DNA of 64,000 nucleotides from Stappia albiluteola. GTDB lineage: Bacteria > Pseudomonadota > Alphaproteobacteria > Rhizobiales > Stappiaceae. The stretch spans positions 48,924 through 112,923 of the forward strand of contig NZ_JACFXV010000062.1 of assembly GCF_014050225.1 (NCBI RefSeq), given 5' to 3'. The notes beneath the pieces were generated by a model. The model was not told where the DNA came from. It searched no databases and was given only the letters and a program-made list of their open reading frames with translations. Shown here piece by piece: positions 55,503-62,812 of the stretch (positions within the stretch are counted from its first letter, which is position 1; every line of letters starts with the position of its first letter). The translations under genes and the position numbers were made by a program.

Positions 55503-57533
55503 ATGGGTGTCTTTGGTGCGTTGAACGCAGCCGTGTCGGGCCTGACGGCCCAGGCCTATGCGCTTGAGAATATTTCGGGAAATATCGCCAACTCGTCGAC
55601 CTTCGGCTACAAGCGGCTGGATACGTCCTTCAGCGACTTCGTTTCCGGCGGCGGTGGTCCGCAGTCCGGTCAGGTCGCCGGCGGTGTCGCCGCGCGCTCG
55701 CGGGCGACGAACAATGTTGCCGGCGACTACCTGCCCTTCAACGACCAGGATACCTTCATCTCCATCAACGGGTCGGGCTATTTCGTCGTTACCGAGCGGA
55801 TCGGCGACAATGGCGGCCAGCCGATCTTCAGCAGCCGCAACTTTTACACGCGCGCCGGCGACTTCGAGAAGGACAGCGCCGGCCGGCTGGTCAACGGATC
55901 GGGCTACTACCTGCTCGGCCGGCCGATCGACCCGGTCACCCGCAGCGTGTCCGGCAGCGCACCGGAAATTATCAAGATCGACAATTCGCTCATTCCGGCA
56001 GTGCGCACCAACCGCATCACCTTCAATCGCGGCGCGCTGCCGACCAGCTTCGACGATGGGCAGGGCGGGAACGTCAATGGGCCGCTCAGCCAGACCCTGA
56101 CCACGCAGGCAGGCGCCGGCAGCCCGTTTGCTCTCGGAACCCGACTGGGCCTCAACCAGATCACCAATGCCGATGTCGGCACATTCCTCGACACCTCGAT
56201 CGGCGGCGGGGCGATCACCGGCTTTACCGCGGTGGGCGAACCGGTGAATGTCCAGCTGCAATGGGCGAAGTCGGATGATGGCGATCCTACTGCCAAGATC
56301 TACGGCACGGCCGATCTGTCGAGCTTTCCGGGGGCCGATACTTTCGAGGGATCCGTTCTTACCCTGCGAAGCGGAGGAAGTGTCAGCTCGTACGTGTTCG
56401 ACGGTACGGCGGATCAGGCGCAGCGATTCAACGATAATTTGGCTACCGCAGGGTATCGGGCGGAGATCGTCGATGGAAAACTAAAGGTCAGCAGAGCCGA
56501 TGGCGCCGACTTCTCTTTGGGCGTGAACGACAACGCGCTCGCCACAGCCTTGGGAATTACGGGCGCCACTCAAGGATCGCCGCAGAACGTTTCTTCCGGA
56601 GGAGGGTCGCCGTCAACTGTTACTGGCGGGCAGGATCTGGCCGCAGGTGCCAGCCTTGCTTCCTTCGCCGGCGAAACGATCACCCTGCGGGTAGGGGGAG
56701 CGGATACGACTTTCCAGATTGGCAGTCAGACCAGCGTCGGCGATCTGGTCGCCGGTTTGAATGGCAATGGCGGTTTTACGGCGCAGTTGACTGGGAGTCC
56801 GGCAAGGCTGCAAATCAGCCGGGCCGACGGTGCGGCATTCGATATTTTCGCCAGCAACAGTGCACTCGCAACCGCCCTTGGCTTTACCGCGACTGCAGGC
56901 ACGACCCTGGCTTCCGCCCCCCCGACCCAGGACACCTGGGGCCTCTATTACAATTCCAACACCAATCCGCAGTCGCCCTCGGCAGTAGCCTGGCAGAAGC
57001 TTGGCGACTTCCAGTTCGACAAGGAGTCCGGCGCGCTCATCTATCCCGTGCCGAGCGTGCTCACCATCCAGGATCTCGCCGTCAACGGAAGGTCCCTCGG
57101 AGAGGTCATCTTCGAGATCCCGGCCGATGCGCTGAAGCAACAGAATGTGCCCGGCAGTGGCTTCCAGTACGACCAGAACGGCTTCGCGGCCGGTGAGGTG
57201 ACAAGGACGGAGATCAGCGACTCCGGCCGTCTCGTGGCGATCTATTCCAACGGCCGCCAGCGCGACCTCTACGAGATTCCGGTCGTTACCTTCGCCGGCG
57301 AGGCGGAGCTGTCGCGGCGGGACGGCGGCGTCTTCTCCGAGACGACGGAATCCGGCCAGCCGATTTATGCCGGCGGCGGCACGATCAATGGCGGCTCGGT
57401 GGAAGGCTCCAACGTCGATATCGCCGACGAGTTCTCCAAGCTGATCGTCACGCAGCAGGCTTATTCGGCCAATACCCGCATCATCACCACGGCGGACGAG
57501 TTGCTGCAGGAATCGATCAACATCATCCGGTAG
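55503..57533 (+). CDS. flgE: Flagellar hook protein
   Basis: Builds the flexible hook between motor and filament. The 676 residues begin MGVFGALNAAVSGLTAQAYA, with the rod/hook motif ALENISGNIANSSTFGYK, and end in the conserved coiled coil EGSNVDIADEFSKLIVTQQAYSANTRIITTADELL. Length is well above the 400-residue classical form. Two similar modules of about 80 residues (277-354 and 380-462) share the ends DGADFSLGVNDNALATALG and DGAAFDIFASNSALATALG, pointing to a tandem duplication in the surface domain. GGAGG precedes ATG 55503; the upstream frame contains the promoter and is rejected. Confidence 0.95.
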   Translation: MGVFGALNAAVSGLTAQAYALENISGNIANSSTFGYKRLDTSFSDFVSGGGGPQSGQVAGGVAARSRATNNVAGDYLPFNDQDTFISINGSGYFVVTERIGDNGGQPIFSSRNFYTRAGDFEKDSAGRLVNGSGYYLLGRPIDPVTRSVSGSAPEIIKIDNSLIPAVRTNRITFNRGALPTSFDDGQGGNVNGPLSQTLTTQAGAGSPFALGTRLGLNQITNADVGTFLDTSIGGGAITGFTAVGEPVNVQLQWAKSDDGDPTAKIYGTADLSSFPGADTFEGSVLTLRSGGSVSSYVFDGTADQAQRFNDNLATAGYRAEIVDGKLKVSRADGADFSLGVNDNALATALGITGATQGSPQNVSSGGGSPSTVTGGQDLAAGASLASFAGETITLRVGGADTTFQIGSQTSVGDLVAGLNGNGGFTAQLTGSPARLQISRADGAAFDIFASNSALATALGFTATAGTTLASAPPTQDTWGLYYNSNTNPQSPSAVAWQKLGDFQFDKESGALIYPVPSVLTIQDLAVNGRSLGEVIFEIPADALKQQNVPGSGFQYDQNGFAAGEVTRTEISDSGRLVAIYSNGRQRDLYEIPVVTFAGEAELSRRDGGVFSETTESGQPIYAGGGTINGGSVEGSNVDIADEFSKLIVTQQAYSANTRIITTADELLQESINIIR

Positions 57534-57540
57534 CGCATAT

Positions 57541-57580
57541 GGCCGTGGCCCGGTAGCGGCCAGGCCACGGCCGGACTTTC
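57541..57580 (+). terminator. Hairpin between flgE and flgK
   Basis: GGCCGTGGCC (57541-57550) pairs perfectly with GGCCACGGCC (57563-57572) and is followed by GGACTTTCC. This strong stem with a poor T-tract may partially terminate transcription after the highly expressed hook gene or protect its 3' end. Confidence 0.65.
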
Positions 57581-57605
57581 CTGATCTCTATTCGCGGGTG
57601 GCTAT

Positions 57606-59513
57606 ATGGGTCTGCTTGGCGCCCTCAATACGGCACTTACCGGCCTTTCGGTTAATCAGCGGCAGCTCGATGTCACGGCATCGAACATCGCCAATGCCGA
57701 CCGCGCCGGCTATACGCGCAAGACACTGCAGACGTCGCTCAGGGTCGACGGCCAGGGGCGCACGCTCGCCGTTTCCGCGGGCAGTCTCAGCCGGCTCCTC
57801 AATACCGAGGTCCAGACGCAATACCGCTCGTCCCTGTCGCAGCAGCAATATGCGCAGGTCTCATCCGACTATTTCCAGTATCTCGACCGGCTCTTCGCCA
57901 CCATCGACGACCCGGGCTCCCTATCGAACACCGCAAACGACTTTTCCGCAGCCCTCGCAAATCTGGTCGGCGCGCCTGAGGACTATCCAAGCCGGATCGG
58001 CGTCGTCCAGCAGGCGGAGCGCTTTGCCTCCAAGCTCAATTCGCTGTCGGGCCAGATCCAGAGCCAGCGGCAGGCAATCGAATTCCAGCTCGCGGAATCC
58101 GTGGACCGGGTCAACACGCTGCTCTCCAATCTTCAGGAGCTCGACGTCGAGATCATCGCGCAGACGGCCGGCGGTCTCAGTCCGGTGGAACTGCTCGACG
58201 AGCGCGACCGCGTCGTGGACGAACTGTCCGGGTTCCTCGATATCCAGGTCGACCAGACGGAAAACGGCGGCCTGCGCCTGACCACCACCTCGGGATTTCG
58301 CCTCTACGACGTGGTGCCGACGCGCTTGAGTTTCGATGCCCATGGCTCGATCGATGCGTTGTCGCGCTACAGCAAGGATCCGGCGCAGCGCAATGTCGGA
58401 ACCGTCACCCTCGGTGGCGAACCGGGTCAGGGCCTCGATCTGATCGGGTTCGGCGGCTTGCGGTCCGGCTCAATCGCCGCGCTGATCCAGGCGCGCGACG
58501 TGACGCTGGTCGATGCGCAGCGCCAGCTCGACGAACTGGCCGCCAATCTGGCCCAGACCTTCTCGACCCATGAGGAGCCGGCGACGCCCTACGTCAATGG
58601 CGGGGTGCAGACGGGCTACGAGTTCGATCTGTCGAAGCTTGCGGAAGGGGACAGCCTTTCCTTCTCCTTCAAGGATCTCGCAAGCGGCATCACCAAGAAC
58701 GTTACGCTGTTTCGCAGCGACGGGCCGGGCGCGCCGGATATCACGAAAACGAGCGATCCGAACGACATCTATATCGGCATCGATTTCTCGAGCGGCGACT
58801 ACGACACGATCGCCGCCGCCGTCCAGACAGCGCTCGGTTCGGACCCCCGCATCGGCAATGGCGTTTTCGCCGCGTCCAATCCGGACGATCCCGGACCGCC
58901 CGCCACTGAGACCAGCGTCCTGCGTCTCGAAAGCGCCTCGCCCGGCAATTTCCGCATCGAGACGGCCCAGTCGAACATTTCCGTCGACGACCCGACGCAG
59001 TATGCCGACGTCTTCGCCTTGTTCGTGGACGGGGACAAGGGCGTCTTCACCGGCCTCAAAGACGGCAGGCCGAATATTGACGGTTTCGCCTCGCGTATCC
59101 GCGTCAACCGCACCATCGCGCAGGATCCCGGCCTGCTGGTGCAATACCAGCCCGGCATCGAGGCCGGTGACGTCAGCCGGCCGCAGGCGATCCTCGATCG
59201 TTTCACCCAGAGCGATCGCGCCTACACCACCGGCGCCAAGGTCGGCACAAGACAGTCGATCTACAGGGGTTCGATTACGGATTTCGTGACATCGACGGTT
59301 GCCTACACCTCCAACAGGGCGGCGCAGTCGGCCGCCACATCGGCCGGCCAGGATGTCGTCACCAACAACCTGAAAACCCGGTTCGACGAAGGTTCCAAGG
59401 TCGATGTCGATCAGGAACTCGGCCTGCTGATCCAGATCCAGAATGCCTATCAGGCCAATGCAAGGGTGCTGCAGGCCGCCCGCGAACTCTTTGAAGCGCT
59501 GCTGAGGGTCTAA
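57606..59513 (+). CDS. flgK: Flagellar hook-associated protein 1
   Basis: First hook-filament junction protein. The 635 residues start MGLLGALNTALTGLSVNQRQLDVTASNIANADRAGYTRK and end with the conserved GLLIQIQNAYQANARVLQAARELFEALLRV. The coiled-coil region 60-200 and the variable middle domain are as expected. High-GC codon use matches neighbouring housekeeping genes, unlike flgL that follows. It overlaps nothing and is separated from flgL by two bases. Confidence 0.95.
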   Translation: MGLLGALNTALTGLSVNQRQLDVTASNIANADRAGYTRKTLQTSLRVDGQGRTLAVSAGSLSRLLNTEVQTQYRSSLSQQQYAQVSSDYFQYLDRLFATIDDPGSLSNTANDFSAALANLVGAPEDYPSRIGVVQQAERFASKLNSLSGQIQSQRQAIEFQLAESVDRVNTLLSNLQELDVEIIAQTAGGLSPVELLDERDRVVDELSGFLDIQVDQTENGGLRLTTTSGFRLYDVVPTRLSFDAHGSIDALSRYSKDPAQRNVGTVTLGGEPGQGLDLIGFGGLRSGSIAALIQARDVTLVDAQRQLDELAANLAQTFSTHEEPATPYVNGGVQTGYEFDLSKLAEGDSLSFSFKDLASGITKNVTLFRSDGPGAPDITKTSDPNDIYIGIDFSSGDYDTIAAAVQTALGSDPRIGNGVFAASNPDDPGPPATETSVLRLESASPGNFRIETAQSNISVDDPTQYADVFALFVDGDKGVFTGLKDGRPNIDGFASRIRVNRTIAQDPGLLVQYQPGIEAGDVSRPQAILDRFTQSDRAYTTGAKVGTRQSIYRGSITDFVTSTVAYTSNRAAQSAATSAGQDVVTNNLKTRFDEGSKVDVDQELGLLIQIQNAYQANARVLQAARELFEALLRV

Positions 59514-59515
59514 TC

Positions 59516-61804
59516 GTGGCTATCCAGAACGCGACCTTTTCACTGCCGCCGCAACTTTCCTACATCAAGAACCTGCGCGCCAAGTTCGATGACCTGCAGC
59601 TTCAGCTCGGCACCGGGCGCAAGTCGCAGACCTATAGCGGCCTCGGCGGTGGGTCGTCGCTCGATCTGATTCTGAAGCAGCAGCGCTCGCAGATCGCGGT
59701 CTACAATCAGTCGATTTCGGTTGCGGACTTACGACTTAAGACGTTGGACCTTACAAGCACTCGGCTTGAGAAGATTCGTATCGATGCAAAGGCGGCAATC
59801 GATCAGAATAACTTCAATCTGTTTCCGAATGGGCGAACGCAATCGCAGACGTCGGCGGAAATTCAATTGCGTGACTTTGTTGCGCAGCTGAATACGAATG
59901 TCGGTGGCCGTTACCTCTTTTCCGGCACTGCGCTCGACCGCAGCCCGGTGGCCGAACTGGACTATCTTCTCCAGGGTGATGGAAACTACGCCGGCTTGCG
60001 GCAGGTGACGCGCGAATACAACGAAGCGGATCTCGGGGCGGACAATAAAGGTCGACTGGTAACCGCGAGTGCTGTCGACACGGCTCCCAATCCACCCGTG
60101 GCAACCGTCAGTATCTTTGAGGATGCTGTGAAGGATGCGCATCCATTCGGCTTCAAGATCTACAGTGTTCAGTCCGGCTTGAGCAACGTAACCGTGAATT
60201 CCGGGCGGCAGCCGGCGCCTACCACACTTTCGACCGCCGCGATCAATCCCAGCAATCTAGGGCAGACGTTCACGGGCGGTGACTTGATCGTTGACGGGAA
60301 GACCATTTCGATCGATGACGGATCGGCATTGAATGATGTAACCCTGCAAACCCTCGCCGATGAAATCAGCCAGAAGCTTGCTGCTGCACCATCAAAGGAT
60401 GTTACCGTTACTGTCGACAATGGTCGTCTTGTTTTTTCAAAGGCGGACGGTGCGGATCTAACCATCGCCGGGGATTTGCCGCTTCTGAACAGGCTTGCGA
60501 TTCCGGTCGGCGGAAACGGTCAAGCCGAATCCACCAATGGCAGTTCGGTGGCCGAAGGAACCCAGCGCATCGATTTTCGCTTCGAAGGTCAGCCGGAACC
60601 GGGTGAAGTCATTCGCCTGTTCCTGGACTTGCCGGATGGTACGCAGACCGAAATTCGTATTGGGGCGGAAGGGCAGACGCAGGAGGATCCCGCGTACACG
60701 TTTGAAATTGGCGACACGGCCGAGGAAACGTCTGCCAATTTCAAGGCGGCTCTGGACGAAGCGCTGATTAAGGTCGGGCAATCCGAACTGCGGGCGGCGT
60801 CGTCCATTCGTGCGTCGGAAAATTTCTTCGATAATCTGCCGAGAGCTGGCGGTCAGCCCGGTGGACCGTTTCGTGTCGCCGAAGGTGCAGGGACTGCGGG
60901 ATACTACTCTTTCCAGTTCCAGAACGGCGGCACAACCTTTGCTGCGGTCGATCAATTCACCTTCGAGATTGCCGTCGACAACGGCGCACCGCGGATCGTT
61001 ACGATCAACCAATCGGATGTGGTCGGCGCAGGCGGTGATGCCACGATCGACGACATCAATGAATTCACCGCTATTCTCGCATCGAAACTTGCAGGCGATG
61101 GTGTCTCCGTCACCAATGATGGCGAGAACATTACGCTCACTTCGAATTCAACCGGCCAAGCGTCACGGGTGGCCATTTCGCAGCTTAACACGAATGCAGA
61201 CGCCAACGGTGCTGGAACAGTGGCGGCTCAGACATTCGGTCTTGCCGACAACGGCGGTACTCCGGGCCAGGCTGCGGCTGTTGATTTTGCGCATGCGACG
61301 AGCATTGCTAGCAGCCCGAACAACACTGTCGCCTGGTATCGCGGGGAAAACGGGACGGATCCCGCGCGCGGTACCAATCTTTCCCGCATTGATGACAACC
61401 TCCATATTTCCTATGGCGCCCGCGCCAACGAGGATGCCTATCGCGAGGTTATCCAGTCTCTAGCCGCCTTTGTGGCGGCCGATTTTTCAACCACTCAGCC
61501 CGAAAACCAAGGATATCACAAGGCTCTCGCGATCCGCGCAAGGAGAGGCGTCACAGAGCCTGAAAACAGTGTTTCAGGCATTCGCCAGAACCATATCGAA
61601 TTTGCGACCGCATACACCGCTCTTGATGGTGCGCGCGAGCGGCACGTAATTACCAATGGCACCATCGCCCTTGCGGTCGACGGCATCGAAGGCGTCAATC
61701 GGGATGAGGTTGCGGTAAAGCTGCTGGAATTACAGACGCTGCTGGAAGTCACCTACAGGGCGACGAGCATCGCGTTCGATCTGACCCTTTCGGACTTTAT
61801 CTAG
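59516..61804 (+). CDS. flgL: Flagellar hook-associated protein 3 (expanded)
   Basis: Second hook-filament junction protein, homologous to flagellin. The N-terminal coiled coil (FDDLQLQLGTGRKSQTYSGL, about 22-41) and the C-terminal helix (LLELQTLLEVTYRATSIAFDLTLSDFI) are canonical. At 762 residues it is about twice the usual length. The extra sequence contains Flagellin_IN-like modules at about 249-331 and 480-570. From about 59725 (residue 70) codon use drops abruptly toward lower GC, suggesting exchange of the variable part. GTG start at 59516, two bases after the flgK stop. Confidence 0.93.
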   Translation: MAIQNATFSLPPQLSYIKNLRAKFDDLQLQLGTGRKSQTYSGLGGGSSLDLILKQQRSQIAVYNQSISVADLRLKTLDLTSTRLEKIRIDAKAAIDQNNFNLFPNGRTQSQTSAEIQLRDFVAQLNTNVGGRYLFSGTALDRSPVAELDYLLQGDGNYAGLRQVTREYNEADLGADNKGRLVTASAVDTAPNPPVATVSIFEDAVKDAHPFGFKIYSVQSGLSNVTVNSGRQPAPTTLSTAAINPSNLGQTFTGGDLIVDGKTISIDDGSALNDVTLQTLADEISQKLAAAPSKDVTVTVDNGRLVFSKADGADLTIAGDLPLLNRLAIPVGGNGQAESTNGSSVAEGTQRIDFRFEGQPEPGEVIRLFLDLPDGTQTEIRIGAEGQTQEDPAYTFEIGDTAEETSANFKAALDEALIKVGQSELRAASSIRASENFFDNLPRAGGQPGGPFRVAEGAGTAGYYSFQFQNGGTTFAAVDQFTFEIAVDNGAPRIVTINQSDVVGAGGDATIDDINEFTAILASKLAGDGVSVTNDGENITLTSNSTGQASRVAISQLNTNADANGAGTVAAQTFGLADNGGTPGQAAAVDFAHATSIASSPNNTVAWYRGENGTDPARGTNLSRIDDNLHISYGARANEDAYREVIQSLAAFVAADFSTTQPENQGYHKALAIRARRGVTEPENSVSGIRQNHIEFATAYTALDGARERHVITNGTIALAVDGIEGVNRDEVAVKLLELQTLLEVTYRATSIAFDLTLSDFI

Positions 61805-61858
61805 AAGCGCCGGTCGCCACGTCTGTCTCTCAAATCTCTTGAGGGTTGGCACCATGTA

Positions 61859-61894
61859 ATAAAAAAGCGCCGGAATCCGCCGGCGCTTTTTTTT
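61859..61894. terminator. Bidirectional terminator between flgL and flaF
   Basis: AAAAAAGCGCCGG, six-base loop, then CCGGCGCTTTTTTTT (61861-61894): a seven-base GC stem extended by A-T pairs, with runs on both sides. It serves the converging hook and flagellin regulatory genes. Confidence 0.93.
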
Positions 61895-61942
61895 GGCTAT
61901 CGTTGCTCTGTCCGCGCAACTGCTGCGAGCGCGGGTGGATCG

Positions 61943-62311
61943 TCATCCGCCCCGCAATCCTTGAGCAATGTTCCGGTTGATCGAAATGAGGGTCTTGATG
62001 CGATCGCGCTCCGGCCGCATCATGAGGTTCAACGTGTGGTTCAGGATGAAGGCGCCCAGCGAGCCGAGATTCTGCCTGATTTCGACTGGCAACGGGTTGT
62101 CTTCGCTCGTCACCGACGTAGCCAGGATCGTCCAGAGGCGGCGATTGTAAGTCAAGGCATCGGACAGGGATTCCGGCGCTTCGGTTTCCCACTGCTCCAG
62201 GGTCAGCTGAAGCTTAGCCGCCGCTTTCAACAGGAGCTGCGCTTCGAGCTCCCGACCACCCACCGTCTTCTGGCTTGTCGTCTGATATGCAGACGCTGCG
62301 AGATTGTGCAT
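61943..62311 (-). CDS. flaF: Flagellar biosynthesis regulator FlaF
   Basis: A 122-residue helical protein needed for flagellin secretion or translation in alphaproteobacteria. It starts MHNLAASAYQTTSQKTVGGRELEAQLLL and has the conserved block YNRRLWTILATSV followed by LPVEIRQNLGSLGAFILNH. The ATG at 62311 lies inside the preceding flbT gene, giving a 98-base out-of-frame overlap; the alternative later starts would cut the conserved AYQ segment. It is last in the flagellin-flbT-flaF series. Confidence 0.92.
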   Translation of the reverse strand: MHNLAASAYQTTSQKTVGGRELEAQLLLKAAAKLQLTLEQWETEAPESLSDALTYNRRLWTILATSVTSEDNPLPVEIRQNLGSLGAFILNHTLNLMMRPERDRIKTLISINRNIAQGLRGG

Positions 62312-62687
62312 TCTCGATCAGCTCCCGTTCGTAGTCGATCAAATCCCTTGCTCGCTTCAGGGCATGGTAGAGCGAGCCGGTTAAGATTTGCTGGTTGATT
62401 GCCTCTATCCTGGTCACCGCGCTTGGGGCGGCCTGGATGAATTCCTTGACGAGTTCGAAATAGACCTCTTTGTGCCCGGCGATGTCCTTGTTGAGGTACA
62501 TCAGTTGAACGGCGAGATAGATACGCTTGGCCGGCGAATTCGCTGTGTCGGCTGTGTAGATATCTTTCTCGCGCAGGATCGGTTCATTGCCTTCAATGAA
62601 GAAATAAGCCCGATGATCCCCGTTCGTGATGACGGTGGAGCCTATAATGATGCGTTCCTGCGGTTTGAGTTCTATTTTCAGTGCCAT
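62214..62687 (-). CDS. flbT: Flagellin post-transcriptional regulator FlbT
   Basis: A 157-residue protein. In Caulobacter FlbT binds the flagellin mRNA 5' leader and destabilises it when no hook is present. The family core is clear: LKPQERIIIGSTVITNGDHRA, then FFIEGNEPILREKDI and IYLAVQLMYL. The last 33 residues (after LIENAQ) are read from DNA that also encodes the start of FlaF and look unlike the family. The ATG at 62687 has no obvious ribosome site. Confidence 0.93.
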   Translation of the reverse strand: MALKIELKPQERIIIGSTVITNGDHRAYFFIEGNEPILREKDIYTADTANSPAKRIYLAVQLMYLNKDIAGHKEVYFELVKEFIQAAPSAVTRIEAINQQILTGSLYHALKRARDLIDYERELIENAQSRSVCISDDKPEDGGWSGARSAAPVESGG

Positions 62688-62743
62688 GATTGAATAGTAA
62701 GTTGAATCGCAATTTTGAGCAATAATTTATTGTCAAAATAAGA

Positions 62744-62769
62744 GAGGCGGCGAATATTTTCGCCGCCTC
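62744..62769 (-). terminator. Hairpin terminator after the flagellin gene
   Basis: GAGGCGGCGAA (62744-62754) pairs with TTCGCCGCCTC (62759-62769) around a four-base loop; on the minus strand it is followed by TCTTATTTT. It lies 43 bases after the flagellin stop and before flbT. Confidence 0.85.
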
Positions 62770-62812
62770 GGTAGTTTTTTCCCAGTAATGGGAAATTTCT
62801 GCCTGCTTGATA

